Positions 41,649 through 51,080 are shown, numbered from the stretch's first letter. The stretch: DNA of 64,000 nucleotides from Mycobacterium sp. 1245805.9 (GCF_001672915.1 NZ_LZKR01000209.1:1-64000); one strand, 5' to 3'. The notes: generated by a model from the letters alone, not told the origin. A program made the numbers and translations.

Positions 41649-41781
41649 CTTTCGACTAGAGTTCGCGTCCGTGTGACGCGATGCGCATGGGTCGGTGGTA
41701 TGTCGCGCGCGACCATCTGAGATCGCGTCGTCGCCGATTCGGAGAAATTGGCCGATTCGCGGCCAAGACGGGATCGTCGCT

Positions 41782-42300
41782 ATGACACGACATGAAGGCC
41801 GCGCGGTTGCCGGCGGCCACCTCGCAGGACCGGAGAACACACCGCGGCTGCGCATGAAGCCGAAGGCGCGGACGACCGGGCATGTCGACGGGGCATGGTG
41901 GCCACACTCCGATGACCTGCCGCGCGAACTGCCTGATCTGTTGGCGGTGTTGTCGGTGCGACTGGGCTCCGTTGCGCGGGTCATGTACGACCTCTCCGCA
42001 TGGGCGAAGGCACCGGCACGGCTCACGACCGGTGGACGATCGGTCCGACTGGACGGGTTCAGCTACCAACCGGCCAACACCCTCGAGGTGGTCGGGCTCG
42101 GCCGCGAGAGGATCCTCCTGATGGTGGTGCCCCCGAGCACTGATCCAGACGTCGCACACAAGGCGATGATGACGGCGGCGGCGCCGGACAATGCTTCCAC
42201 GGTCGGCGACATGCTCGGGACCAGCGACGGCGGCCAAGCACCGCCGGTCGCGGCCTACCGACCGGCATTTCACCGACGGGTCCGGAGCTTTCGGGCATGA
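41782..42300 (+). CDS. DUF5994 family protein
   Basis: A 172-aa soluble protein of a family common in mycobacteria (DUF5994, from memory). Conserved stretches are GHVDGAWWPHSDDLPRELPD, VMYDLSAWAKAPARLTTGGR and VRLDGFSYQPANTLEVVGLG. Trp- and Gly-rich strands suggest a beta-barrel-like fold. The function is unknown. The C-terminus (about 150-172) is disordered. I start at ATG 41782; frame upstream to 41695 lacks family similarity. Confidence 0.8.
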   Translation: MTRHEGRAVAGGHLAGPENTPRLRMKPKARTTGHVDGAWWPHSDDLPRELPDLLAVLSVRLGSVARVMYDLSAWAKAPARLTTGGRSVRLDGFSYQPANTLEVVGLGRERILLMVVPPSTDPDVAHKAMMTAAAPDNASTVGDMLGTSDGGQAPPVAAYRPAFHRRVRSFRA

Positions 42301-42480
42301 CGGCACGCTCGACGTCCTCCGGGTCGTGAGTGGACCGACGTAGAAGGCGACCGGAGGAGGATCAAGAGGCGCCGTTTCTGGGTTGATCAAACGGGCGAGA
42401 CGGCTGTTTCAAGGCTCGCGTGTAGATTGGTTGGTAAGCCGTTCGTATTGAGCACTGCCACCGTCGACATTTTTGTGTAG

Positions 42481-42672
42481 ATGAGCAGCTCACGAATCGA
42501 TCGCCCGAACTACTTTGAGGACCCCGCATACATGAATTCGTCCGACTTGTTTTCACACCGCTACGAGCCGGAGGTCGTCTCCGACACCCTTCGCGACTCG
42601 GAACCGGTGCAACTTCCCACCTTCTCCGACCGCCCGACGAGCGACTCCGCGACCAAGACGCCACCGTCCTGA
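42481..42672 (+). CDS. possible small protein (63 aa)
   Basis: It lies in the 450-bp gap 42301-42751. About 80% of codons end in G or C and the second positions are much less GC-rich, as in true genes. The product is acidic, Ser/Asp/Pro-rich (DSEPVQLPTFSDRPTSD), without signal or known domain. No ribosome site precedes ATG 42481; ATG 42532 is another option. The remainder of the gap shows nothing clear. Confidence 0.35.
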   Translation: MSSSRIDRPNYFEDPAYMNSSDLFSHRYEPEVVSDTLRDSEPVQLPTFSDRPTSDSATKTPPS

Positions 42673-42751
42673 ATGGCTTGACCGGGACGCGGCGCCGCGC
42701 CCTGCTGGCCGCGACCGAGGCTTGACCGTCAGGCGGCGACAGGAGGGACAG

Positions 42752-43555
42752 ATGAGACGAGAGGTCGCCGCTGAACTCGAAGTCGAGATCACCGCGCCGA
42801 CGACCCTGGAGTTCCAGATCGCCGTTGCACCGCATCCCGACACCGAGGTATCCGAGTCGATGTCATTTGTCTTGGATGGAAATCCTCTGCGGCCGTTGGA
42901 GATCAGCGGTATGCACGGTAGTCGCATCCACAAGCTGGACGTCCCGGTGGGTAGCCTCAAGGTCGACTACGCCGCGACGATCGTCGGGCAAACCGACCCG
43001 GCACCGGTGACCGAGCATGACCTATCGATGTACCTGCGTCCGAGCCGCTACGCCGAGTGCGACAAGTTCTTCTGTTTCGCCGCAACCGAATTCGGTAGGT
43101 ATATCGATTCGGCGACCCTGTTGGAGAAGGTTTCCCTTTGGGTCCGCGGCCGGCTGGAATATGTACCTGGGTCGAGTGACCCCATCGATGGCGCGGTGGA
43201 TACCTTGCTCTCCGGCGCCGGGGTATGTCGAGACTTCGCGCATCTCGTGGTGGCGCTGTTGCGAGCCGTCAATGTGCCGGCCCGCGTAGTTTCGGTGTAT
43301 GCACCCGGCCTGTACCCGATGGACTTTCATGCAGTAGTCGAGGCTTTCGTCGATGGACACTGGCGAGTGGTCGACGGCACTCTCTTGGCGCCGAGGCAAA
43401 GCCTCGTGCGCATCGCCACTGGACGCGATGCCGCCGACGTCGCCTTCCTCGACAACCACAGCGGCGCGATCACACTGGACAAACTGGTGGTAACCGCCGT
43501 CGTCGACGGCGACCTGCCCAGGGACTCGATCGACCAGCTGGTGTCGATCCGCTGA
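42752..43555 (+). CDS. transglutaminase-like protein
   Basis: A 267-aa protein. The N-terminal beta-rich part (about 1-90) matches the bacterial transglutaminase N-terminal region. The papain-like core has Cys in SGAGVCRDFAHLVVALLRA (near 160), His in YPMDFHAVVEAFVDGHW (near 200) and Asp in RVVDGT, so the triad is complete. It may be a peptidase or amide-forming enzyme. AGGAGGGA precedes ATG 42752 with ideal spacing. No signal peptide is seen. Confidence 0.9.
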   Translation: MRREVAAELEVEITAPTTLEFQIAVAPHPDTEVSESMSFVLDGNPLRPLEISGMHGSRIHKLDVPVGSLKVDYAATIVGQTDPAPVTEHDLSMYLRPSRYAECDKFFCFAATEFGRYIDSATLLEKVSLWVRGRLEYVPGSSDPIDGAVDTLLSGAGVCRDFAHLVVALLRAVNVPARVVSVYAPGLYPMDFHAVVEAFVDGHWRVVDGTLLAPRQSLVRIATGRDAADVAFLDNHSGAITLDKLVVTAVVDGDLPRDSIDQLVSIR

Positions 43556-43597
43556 AGCCAGGCCTCGTCGTTGCGAAAGCCGTTGTGCGTCAGCCGC

Positions 43598-45232
43598 TCA
43601 GCTGACGAGGGCCAGCGCGTGGGCGCGCCGCAGCTTGCCCGACGGGGTTTTCGGGATCATCCCGGGCTGCAACACCACCACGTTTCGGGGGCGCACATCG
43701 ACCTCGGCGAACACCTCGTGCGCCACCTGGCGCTCGATGCGGCGCACCTGCGCCTGGTCGTCGTACTCCTTGGATTCCACCGCCACCGCGAACGTCTCCC
43801 GCGATTGCCCGGCGTCGAGTCGCACCGCGACCGAACAGCCCGGCCGCACCCCGGCCACACGGCAGGCGGCGCGCTCGATGTCGGTTGGGTAGATGTTGCG
43901 GCCGGCCATGATGATCACGTCCTTGAGCCGCCCGCACACCACCACATTGCCGCCCTCGGTGAGATAGCCCAGGTCGCCGGTGTCATACCAGCCCCGCTCA
44001 TCCTGCGCAGCGATGAACCCGGCGGCCGTGGTGTAGCCGTTGGTCACGGGCTCGCCGCGCACCTCGATGACGCCCACGCCGCGTGGCGGTAGCACACTGC
44101 CTTCCTCGTCGAGGATTCGCAACTCCAGCCCCTCCAGCGGCCGGCCCAGTGAGACGAGCCGGCGGGTATGTCCCCTGCTCGCGGGGACGGCGCGGTGCAG
44201 GATGGCCAGCAGGTCGGCGTCCACCTCGTCGACGAGCATGCCCCCGCCGCACGCGGAGAACGACACCGCAACCGTCGTCTCGGCCATGCCGTAGGCGGGG
44301 ATTATCGCCTCGGGTTTCAACCCGAACGGCGCCCCGGCGTCGCAGAGGTCCTCGACGTCGAGCGGGTCCACCTGTTCGGCGCCGGAGAGCGCCCACCGCA
44401 GCGAGGACAGGTCGAAGTCCCCGGGTGTGGCCTGTCTGCGCAACCGCTTGGCCAACAGGTTGTACGCAAAGTTCGGCGCGGCGGTCATGGTGCCCTTGTA
44501 TTTGTGAATCAGCCTGGGCCACAACAACGTATCGCGCAGGAATTCCATCGGCGTGACCTTGACCAGCTCCGCGCCGACGTACATCGGCACCGTCAGATAG
44601 CCCGTCATGCCCATGTCGTGGAAGCACGGCAGCCAGCTCACGATCACGTCGGTATCCAGGTCGAAGTTGCAGCCGACCATCATGGCTTCCGCGTTGGCGA
44701 CGATGTTGGCGTGCGTGATCTGAACCGCCTTGGGCGATCCCGTCGAGCCCGATGTCAGCTGCATCAGCGCCACGTCGTCATCGCAGGTGTCGACGGGGCC
44801 GACGGGGGCGTTCGCAAACAGCGTCTCGGCGGTGAGCACCGTCATACCGAGACCCGACAGCACCGGCGCGGCCGCCATGAACGGCTCCGAGATGACAACG
44901 GCTTTCGCCGACATCATGTCGATGACGCCGGTTGTCTCCTCGGCCCAACGCGCCAGGTCGGTGCGCGGGGTGGGCTGATGCAACATGGTCACGCTGGCGC
45001 CGCGCATCCAGATGCCTTGGGCGGTGGGCGCGATCTCGACCGGTGCGCCGGCCAGCACGGCGACAGCGTCGCCGTGTCCGATGCCCGCCGCGGCCAGCCC
45101 ACCGGCCACCCGACGAGCCCGCTCGTGCACCTCTGCCCAGGTATGCCGAACCGGCGCGTGCGGCTCGCCGGTGATCATCCCCTTGGGGCTCGACCGGGCA
45201 TTTTCGTACATCGTCTCGGTAAATCGGCTCAC
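43598..45232 (-). CDS. fatty acyl-AMP ligase / acyl-CoA synthetase (MbtM-like)
   Basis: A 544-aa ANL enzyme. The P-loop is [17 protein letters not shown] (near 178). [20 protein letters not shown] and [19 protein letters not shown] are typical of fatty acyl-AMP ligases such as MbtM/FadD33. Other motifs are [38 protein letters not shown] and the catalytic Lys in TPSGKLRR. FAALs hand acyl-adenylates to carrier proteins, but no PKS or carrier protein gene is adjacent. The target lipid is unknown. Confidence 0.88.
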   Translation of the reverse strand: MSRFTETMYENARSSPKGMITGEPHAPVRHTWAEVHERARRVAGGLAAAGIGHGDAVAVLAGAPVEIAPTAQGIWMRGASVTMLHQPTPRTDLARWAEETTGVIDMMSAKAVVISEPFMAAAPVLSGLGMTVLTAETLFANAPVGPVDTCDDDVALMQLTSGSTGSPKAVQITHANIVANAEAMMVGCNFDLDTDVIVSWLPCFHDMGMTGYLTVPMYVGAELVKVTPMEFLRDTLLWPRLIHKYKGTMTAAPNFAYNLLAKRLRRQATPGDFDLSSLRWALSGAEQVDPLDVEDLCDAGAPFGLKPEAIIPAYGMAETTVAVSFSACGGGMLVDEVDADLLAILHRAVPASRGHTRRLVSLGRPLEGLELRILDEEGSVLPPRGVGVIEVRGEPVTNGYTTAAGFIAAQDERGWYDTGDLGYLTEGGNVVVCGRLKDVIIMAGRNIYPTDIERAACRVAGVRPGCSVAVRLDAGQSRETFAVAVESKEYDDQAQVRRIERQVAHEVFAEVDVRPRNVVVLQPGMIPKTPSGKLRRAHALALVS

Positions 45233-45468
45233 GGCGATCCTTTGGCTTAAGGGTTTGCGGGCGCGTTAGGAGCTTCGGAAGCCGCTGGGGTTCGGCCGTC
45301 GGCGAGCACTTTTGGCGTCGATGATGACTCCGGGAGTGCTAAGACCCTTCGTATTTCAGCCCAGATGGCTTGTCAGACCGGCTGACTGTAGCGAGCCGAT
45401 GCCTTGGGCGTAGCCATGCACGCGCAAGTCGGTACAGATCGTGACAATTCGGGCCGAACCGGCAGGCG

Positions 45469-46959
45469 CTACGCGGCGGGCCGGCTCAGCGGCAACGACC
45501 CGGGCAGCGCACCGACCTGCCGGCGCTCCGGGGCCTCCCAGATGTCGCCGGCGAGCACGCCGGGCAGCCCGGCCTCGCTCGCGATGAAGACGGGATGGTC
45601 GCCCCGCATGGACTGGCGGTGATAGTCCCGCACCGTCGCGAACGCCCACTTGCTCAGCAGGCAGATCGCGACCAGGTTGGCGATGGCCATCAGCGCCATC
45701 GTCAGGTCGGCGAAAGCCCACACCAGCTTCAGCTGAGCCATCGCCCCGAACACGATCGCCCCCAGCGTCACGACCTTCAGCGCGTTGGTCGCCACGTGCC
45801 GGCCGCCCAGGAAGAACAGGTTGGCCTCGGCGCACACGTAATTGCTCAGCACCGAGGCGAAACCGAACACGCACACCACGGCGGTCATCACCACGGTGGT
45901 CCACGATCCGAGGCCGGCGGCGATCGCCGACTGCGTCAGGCTGGCGCCCGCGATGGAGCCGGTGTGGGCCGGATCGTAAACGCCGGGCCCCGCCATCAGC
46001 ACGATGAACGCCGTCGCCGTGCAGATCACCATGGTGTCGACGAAGACGGCGAGTGACTGAATCAGGCCCTGCTCCACCGGATGTGAGACCGTCGCAGCGC
46101 CCGCGATGTTGGGCGAACTGCCCATCCCCGCCTCGCAGGCGAACAGGCCGCGCTTGACCCCGGTCAGCATGGCCGTCGCGATGCCACCGGCGAAACCGCC
46201 CGCCAGCTGCCTGATTCCGAATGCCCCGCCGACGATCTCCTCGAGGACGCCTGGCAGCGCCGAGATGTTGACCGCGACGATGGCCAACGCCAGCGACGCG
46301 TACGTCAGCGCGGCGACCGGGATGACCCATTCCGCGAACTTGGCGACGCTGCGCACCCCGCCGAACAGGACCGCCACCGCCAGCACCGCCAGACCCGTTG
46401 TCGTCCAACCGATGTCGACGCCGTGCGACGACTTCAGCACGCCGCTGATCGCGTTGGTCTCCACCATGTTGAACGCGGTCGAGAACGTGACCACGAGCAG
46501 CACGGCGAAGAAGACGCCGCCGGTCCGCGAATGCAGGCCGCGCCGGATGTAGAACGCCGGGCCGCCCCGGAAGGCACCGTCGTCCGAGCGGACCTTGAAG
46601 ACCTGGGCGAGGGTGGCCTCGATCAGCGCGGTCGCCATGCCGACCCCGGCCACCACCCACATCCAAAAGATCGCGCCCGGCCCGCCGACGGTGAGCGCGA
46701 TGGCGACGCCGGCGATGTTTCCCGTGCCCACCCGGGACGCGAGGCCGACGCAGAAGGCCTGGAAAGAGGAGATCCCACCGTCGTGGCGGTGGGATCTGCG
46801 GAGCTGGCGAAGCATCCGTCCGAAGTAGCGGACCTGAATGAATCGGGTGCGGACCGTGAAGTAGATGCCAACGCCGATCAGCAGGTAAACGAGGACGTGA
46901 CAACTCAGGGCATTGCTCAGCGGGTCGATCAACCGTGCCTGAACGAAGTCCAAATCCAT
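45469..46959 (-). CDS. alanine/glycine:cation symporter (AGCS family)
   Basis: A 496-aa membrane transporter with about eleven segments. Family blocks are visible: FCVGLASRVGTGNIAGVAIA, GPGAIFWMWVVAGVGMAT, KRGLFACEAGMGSSPNIAGA and FGFASVLSNYVCAEAN. It imports alanine or glycine with sodium or protons. I start at ATG 46959 (MDLDF); a TTG six bases earlier is less likely. The 236-bp gap 45233-45468 downstream holds nothing recognised. Confidence 0.92.
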   Translation of the reverse strand: MDLDFVQARLIDPLSNALSCHVLVYLLIGVGIYFTVRTRFIQVRYFGRMLRQLRRSHRHDGGISSFQAFCVGLASRVGTGNIAGVAIALTVGGPGAIFWMWVVAGVGMATALIEATLAQVFKVRSDDGAFRGGPAFYIRRGLHSRTGGVFFAVLLVVTFSTAFNMVETNAISGVLKSSHGVDIGWTTTGLAVLAVAVLFGGVRSVAKFAEWVIPVAALTYASLALAIVAVNISALPGVLEEIVGGAFGIRQLAGGFAGGIATAMLTGVKRGLFACEAGMGSSPNIAGAATVSHPVEQGLIQSLAVFVDTMVICTATAFIVLMAGPGVYDPAHTGSIAGASLTQSAIAAGLGSWTTVVMTAVVCVFGFASVLSNYVCAEANLFFLGGRHVATNALKVVTLGAIVFGAMAQLKLVWAFADLTMALMAIANLVAICLLSKWAFATVRDYHRQSMRGDHPVFIASEAGLPGVLAGDIWEAPERRQVGALPGSLPLSRPAA

Positions 46960-47062
46960 CCCCAACCTGGGCCGTTTGCTCGCAGCAGCGTATTCGCGAA
47001 ATGTTGAGGACAGGTTTCGTTAACCGGCCGTTGGCCGGGGTATTTGTAAAAATCCAGTGACG

Positions 47063-47395
47063 CTACGCGCCGCCGTCGACCTTCCCACCACTGGCCGCCA
47101 AGGCTTGCGGGCAATACACGTTGGCCGCGATCGCGGCGAACCGGGCCGCGTTGTCCCCGTGCAGCCCGGGGTTCTGGGCCTGGATCGTCTTGACGACGTC
47201 CACCATCTGCGTCCCCTTGCTCACCGCGTCGCACACCCATTTCCCGGCACCGATCGCCGGCCCCGGGTCGGGGAAGGTGATGCCGGCCGCGCGCAACGAG
47301 GTGAGGAAGGCATCGTCGGTGTAGTCCGCCCGCGCGGGCGCGGCCATGCCGACCAGGGCGACAAGGCTCGTCAACATGAGGATCAGCGGTTTCAC
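47063..47395 (-). CDS. DUF732 secreted protein
   Basis: A 110-aa protein. Signal peptide LILMLTSLVALVGMAAPARA ends at ARA-DY. The DUF732 core is DDAFLTSLRAAGITFPDPGP, then KWVCDAVSKG and AANVYCPQALA with conserved Cys. It is close in build to the proteins at 36803 and 41117. The role is unknown. Confidence 0.88.
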   Translation of the reverse strand: MKPLILMLTSLVALVGMAAPARADYTDDAFLTSLRAAGITFPDPGPAIGAGKWVCDAVSKGTQMVDVVKTIQAQNPGLHGDNAARFAAIAANVYCPQALAASGGKVDGGA

Positions 47396-47445
47396 GGCCC
47401 TCTGATCGTGCCAGAGCGACAGTGGCGCCGCACCCGAAACGGGGC

Positions 47446-47491
47446 GTCAACCTGAGGTTGACAGCCTTAGGTTCGTCAACCTACTGTTGAC
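47446..47491. promoter_or_regulatory. Two palindromic operators overlapping clpC2 start region
   Basis: GTCAACCT-G-AGGTTGAC (47446-47462) is a perfect 8+1+8 palindrome. GTCAAC-CTACT-GTTGAC (47475-47491) is a perfect 6+5+6. The centres are 29 bases apart, and the second ends three bases before ATG 47495. There is no ribosome site between, so the message is probably leaderless and the operator covers the transcription start. ClpC2 carries its own HTH and is the likely binder. Confidence 0.72.
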
Positions 47492-47494
47492 GGC

Positions 47495-48232
47495 ATGTCC
47501 GAACCGACTCCGATCGACTACCCCGTCCGCCTCGACGAGTTGATCAACGCCATCAAACGGGTGCACCCGGACGTGCTCGACCAGCTCGCCGACGCCGTCC
47601 TGGCCGCCGAGCACCTGGGCGAGGTCGCCGACCACCTGATCGGGCACTTCGTCGACCAGGCCCGCCGCTCGGGAGCCTCCTGGACCGACATCGGCAAGAG
47701 CATGGGCGTCACCAAGCAGGCCGCCCAAAAGCGGTTCGTCCCGCGCGCCGAGCCCACCACGCTGGACCCCGAGCAGGGCTTCGGTCGGTTCACCCCGCGG
47801 GCGCGCAGTGCGGTGGTGGCGGCGCAGAACGCCGCGCACGAAGCCGGCAACGGCGAGATCACCCCCGACCACCTGCTGCTCGGCCTGCTCACCGACCCGG
47901 CCGCGCTGGCGACGGTGCTGTTGAAGCGGCAGAAGGTGGACCCCGACGCCATCCGGACGGCCGTCAGCCTGCCCCCGGCGGTCGGCGAACCCCCCGAGCT
48001 CATCCCGTTCAGCGGCCCGGCGCGCAAGGCGCTCGAGCTGACCTTCCGCGAGGCACTTCGGCTGGGCCACAACTACATTGGCACCGAACACCTGCTGCTG
48101 GCGATGCTCGAACTCGAGGACGGCGCCGGGCCGCTGCACCGGTGCGGCGTCGACAAGGACCGCGTCGAGACGGACCTGGTCGACGCGCTCGAATCGCTGA
48201 GCGCCGGAACCGACCCCTCCCCTTCGCCGTAG
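47495..48232 (+). CDS. clpC2: ClpC2: HTH plus Clp N-terminal domain protein
   Basis: A 245-aa homolog of Rv2667. Residues about 10-85 contain a HTH-like region (SWTDIGKSMGVTKQAAQKRF). Residues about 92-225 form the double Clp-N repeat: FTPRARSAVVAAQNAAHEAG with TPDHLLLGLLTD, then SGPARKALELTFREALRLGH with TEHLLLAMLELED. There is no AAA+ ATPase domain. The Clp-N fold is the same as the cyclomarin-binding domain of ClpC1. As I recall, mycobacterial ClpC2 represses its own gene and acts as a decoy for ClpC1-targeting antibiotics. The twin palindromes at its start fit autoregulation. Synteny with Rv2668-Rv2674 follows. Confidence 0.92.
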   Translation: MSEPTPIDYPVRLDELINAIKRVHPDVLDQLADAVLAAEHLGEVADHLIGHFVDQARRSGASWTDIGKSMGVTKQAAQKRFVPRAEPTTLDPEQGFGRFTPRARSAVVAAQNAAHEAGNGEITPDHLLLGLLTDPAALATVLLKRQKVDPDAIRTAVSLPPAVGEPPELIPFSGPARKALELTFREALRLGHNYIGTEHLLLAMLELEDGAGPLHRCGVDKDRVETDLVDALESLSAGTDPSPSP

Positions 48233-48253
48233 CGGCTGTGCGATCATGCGAGG

Positions 48254-48763
48254 ATGCACCGCTGGCTGATCGCCTTGTCCATCTTGATGATCGCGGCCGC
48301 GAACGTCCCCGCGCCGCGCGCGTGGGCGGGCGACGCGCCGATCGGTCACCTCGGTGACACCCTGCGGGTGGACACCGGCAAGTACATCGCCGACATCACC
48401 GTCAGCAGCGTGGCCCCCTGCGATCCGCCGCCGGGATTCGGCTACACCCGCGAGGGCGTTCCGATCAAAAGCTTCCCGGGCAGCACCGTCGACCGCGCCG
48501 ACGTGACGGTCCGCGCGGTCCGGGTGCCCAACCCGTACATCATGGCGACCGAGTTCAGCTTCGACGGCGTGACCCCGTTCGCCGACGCCTACAAGCCGCG
48601 GGCATCCGACGCGCCCGACGCGCTGGACAACGTGCTCGTCAACGCGCCGAACGGGGCGATCGTGCGCGGCGCGGTGTACTGGGACGCCTACCGCGACCCG
48701 GTCTCCACCGTCGTGCTGCTGGACAAGAAGACGGGCTATCACCTGGCGCAGTGGAATCTCTGA
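48254..48763 (+). CDS. exported protein (Rv2668-like)
   Basis: A 169-aa secreted protein. Signal peptide LIALSILMIAAANVPAPRAW ends near AWA-GD. The mature part is beta-rich with TGKYIADITVSSVAPCDPPP near the N-terminus, an immunoglobulin-like pattern seen in exported mycobacterial proteins of the MPT63/Rv2668 type. In M. tuberculosis the same gene lies between clpC2 and a GNAT gene. The 3' end overlaps the GNAT start by 13 bases. The function is unknown. Confidence 0.85.
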   Translation: MHRWLIALSILMIAAANVPAPRAWAGDAPIGHLGDTLRVDTGKYIADITVSSVAPCDPPPGFGYTREGVPIKSFPGSTVDRADVTVRAVRVPNPYIMATEFSFDGVTPFADAYKPRASDAPDALDNVLVNAPNGAIVRGAVYWDAYRDPVSTVVLLDKKTGYHLAQWNL

Positions 48764-49269
48764 CGCTCGCCACGGGCTCTGTTGACGCCGGGGAACTGGC
48801 TGCCGTTGCCGCGCAAACCTTTCCGCTGGCCTGCCCGCCCTCGACGGCGCCCGAAGACATGGCGTCGTTCATCGACGCCAACCTGTCGGCGGAGCGCTTC
48901 GCGGAATACCTGGCCGATCCGGACCGCGCGATCCTCACCGCCACGCGGGACGGCCGAATCATCGGCTACGCCATGGTGATTCGCGACGGTACCGACTCCG
49001 CCGAGCTGTCGAAGATCTACGTGCTGCCCGAACACCACGGCACCGGGGCGGCGGCGGCGCTGATGGACCTCGGCGTGGCCACCGCCGAGGAGTGGGGCGT
49101 GCACCGCGTCTGGCTGGGCGTCAACCAGGCAAACCACCGCGCGCAACGCTTCTATGCCAAGCACGGCTTTACGGTCAACGGCACCAGGACCTTTCGGGTG
49201 GGCGCGCGCCTCGAGAACGACTACCTCATGGTTCGCGAGCTTGGGTCAGCGCCACCAGCCGCGACGTAG
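48751..49269 (+). CDS. GNAT-family N-acetyltransferase (Rv2669-like)
   Basis: A 172-aa acetyltransferase. Motif A is LSKIYVLPEHHGTGAAAALM (near 87-106; the Q/R-x-x-G-x-G/A loop reads HHGTGA). VWLGVNQANHRAQRFYAKHG near 125 is motif B. It transfers acetyl from acetyl-CoA to an unknown amine. GTG 48751 overlaps the preceding gene, so they are coupled. The 3' end overlaps the convergent ATPase gene by 44 bases. Confidence 0.88.
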   Translation: MESLTLATGSVDAGELAAVAAQTFPLACPPSTAPEDMASFIDANLSAERFAEYLADPDRAILTATRDGRIIGYAMVIRDGTDSAELSKIYVLPEHHGTGAAAALMDLGVATAEEWGVHRVWLGVNQANHRAQRFYAKHGFTVNGTRTFRVGARLENDYLMVRELGSAPPAAT

Positions 49270-50266
49270 CCCGCAGATATTTCTTCCGATAGCCACCGGC
49301 CAGCATCTCTTCGCTGAAGACGGTGTCCAGCCGGGCGCCGGAGGCGATCACCGGGATCCCGGCGTCGTACAGCCGGTCGGTCAGCGACACCAGCCGCAGG
49401 GCCACGTTCTGGTCGTCGATGCCGTGCACGCCGGTCAGGAACACCGCCGTCACGCCCTCGATCAGCGTCAGATACCGCGACGGGTGCATGGTGGCCAGGT
49501 GCGCGCACAGCGCGTCGAAATCGTCCAGCGTCGCCCCGTCGACGGCGGCGGCGCGCGCGGTCACCTCCTCGTCCGACAGCGGCTGCGGCGCCGGCGGCAG
49601 GCCGCGGTGGCGGTAGTCGGGTCCCTCGATCCGCACCGTGGTGAAAATGCTTGCCAGCGTGTTGATCTCGCGCAGGAAGTCCTGGGCGGCGAAGCGCCCC
49701 TCGCCGAGCTGCTCGGGCAGGGTGTTCGAGGTCGCGGCCACCGACACCCCCCGCTCCACCAACGAGGACAGCAGCCGCGAGATCAGGGTGGTGTTGCCGG
49801 GATCGTCGAGCTCGAACTCGTCGATGCACACCGCCGTGTAATCGGCCAGCATCTCGATGCACTCGACGTAGCCGAACACCCCGGCCAGCTGGGTGAGCTC
49901 GCCAAAGGTGGCGAACGCCTTGGGAGTTGGCGGCTCGGGCCCGTCCCCCGGCAGCTGGTAGAAGGCCGAGGCGAGCAGGTGGGTCTTGCCCACGCCGAAG
50001 CCGCCGTCGAGATACAGCCCGACGCCGGGCAACACGGCCCGCCTGCCCAACAGCTTTCGGCGGCCGGCCCGCCGCTGCACGGCCTGCCGGCAGAAGTCCT
50101 GGCAGGCCGCGACGGCGGCCGCCTGGCTCGGCTCCGCCGGATCCGGGCGATACGACGCGAAGCTCACGTCGGCGAACGTTGGCGGCGGCCGCAATTGGGC
50201 GATCAGCCGCTCCGGCGACACGGTCGGATGCCGATCCACCAGATGCCCCACGCGGCCCCCGTGCAT
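49226..50266 (-). CDS. zapE: AFG1/ZapE-like ATPase (Rv2670c-like)
   Basis: A 346-aa P-loop ATPase. Walker A is LDGGFGVGKTHLL (near 87), Walker B AVCIDEFELDD (near 145), and SVAATSNTLPEQLGEGRF is the sensor region. ZapE interacts with the division ring in E. coli; AFG1 acts on mitochondrial proteins. I use ATG 50266 (MHGGRVGHL); the ATG at 50302, whose CATG is shared with the divergent ribD-like start, would add 12 residues. It shares its promoter gap with the divergent ribD-like gene. Confidence 0.87.
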   Translation of the reverse strand: MHGGRVGHLVDRHPTVSPERLIAQLRPPPTFADVSFASYRPDPAEPSQAAAVAACQDFCRQAVQRRAGRRKLLGRRAVLPGVGLYLDGGFGVGKTHLLASAFYQLPGDGPEPPTPKAFATFGELTQLAGVFGYVECIEMLADYTAVCIDEFELDDPGNTTLISRLLSSLVERGVSVAATSNTLPEQLGEGRFAAQDFLREINTLASIFTTVRIEGPDYRHRGLPPAPQPLSDEEVTARAAAVDGATLDDFDALCAHLATMHPSRYLTLIEGVTAVFLTGVHGIDDQNVALRLVSLTDRLYDAGIPVIASGARLDTVFSEEMLAGGYRKKYLRATSRLVALTQAREP

Positions 50267-50300
50267 GCAGGAACTGTAGCGGCGTGCTGCAATCAAGCTC

Positions 50301-51056
50301 ATGCCAGAGACCCCGCTGACGCTGCTCGGGTCGACGCGGGAGATCGACGACGCCGAACTCGCCAGCCTCTACGGCTATCCGGAACGCGACGGCACCTGCG
50401 TGCGGGCGAATTTCATCACCAGCGTGGACGGCGCCGCCACCGCCGACGGCAGCAGCGGCACCATGGGCGGGCCCGGCGACCGGCACATCTTCAACCTGCT
50501 GCGGGAACTGGCCGACGTGATCGTGGTCGGCGCGGGCACCGTGCGCATCGAGGGCTATTCCGGCGCGCACCTGGCCGTCGCGCAGCGACAGGGGCGGCAG
50601 GCCCGCGGGCAGAGCGAAGTGCCGCGGCTGGCGATCGTCACCAAGTCCGGCCAGCTCGACCGCGACATGGCGGTGTTCACCCGCACCGAGGTGCCGCCCC
50701 TGGTGCTCACCTGCACGGCGGCGGCCGCGGAGACCAGCCGGAGGCTCGGCGACCTGTGCGAGGTCCTCGACTGCTCCGGCGGCGATCCCGGTCGGGTCGA
50801 CGAGGCCGCCCTGCTGGCCGGCCTGGCGGCGCGCGGCATGCGCCGCGTGCTGACCGAGGGCGGACCGATGCTGCTCGGCGCGTTCGTCGACCGCGACCTG
50901 CTCGACGAACTGTGCCTTACCATCGCGCCCTACCTGGTCGGCGGCCTGGCCCGGCGCATCGCGACGGGCCCCGGCCAGGTGCTGACCCGGATGCGCCGCG
51001 CCCACCTGCTCACCGACGACGCCGGCTACCTTTACGCCCGTTACGTCCGGGGCTGA
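50301..51056 (+). CDS. RibD C-terminal-type pyrimidine reductase (Rv2671-like)
   Basis: A 251-aa protein with only the reductase half of RibD. Substrate/NADPH segments are RANFITSVDGAATADGSSGT (near 33-52), ADVIVVGAGTVRIEGYSGA (near 73-90) and VLTEGGPMLLGAFVDRDLLD (near 175). The deaminase domain is missing. In M. tuberculosis Rv2671 is annotated ribD and, as I recall, can act as a back-up dihydrofolate reductase linked to para-aminosalicylate resistance. It starts inside the CATG shared with the divergent zapE frame. Confidence 0.87.
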   Translation: MPETPLTLLGSTREIDDAELASLYGYPERDGTCVRANFITSVDGAATADGSSGTMGGPGDRHIFNLLRELADVIVVGAGTVRIEGYSGAHLAVAQRQGRQARGQSEVPRLAIVTKSGQLDRDMAVFTRTEVPPLVLTCTAAAAETSRRLGDLCEVLDCSGGDPGRVDEAALLAGLAARGMRRVLTEGGPMLLGAFVDRDLLDELCLTIAPYLVGGLARRIATGPGQVLTRMRRAHLLTDDAGYLYARYVRG

Positions 51057-51080
51057 AAAGTCGAAGCTACTGTGGTCGGC

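Noticed and set aside
42362-42835. 157-aa minus-strand frame in the gap before the transglutaminase gene
   Set aside because: Overlaps the well-supported start and ribosome site at 42741-42752 and has random composition.
45356-46903. 515-aa minus-strand frame over the AGCS transporter
   Set aside because: Same-strand frame shadow of the symporter; no hydrophobic segments or motifs.
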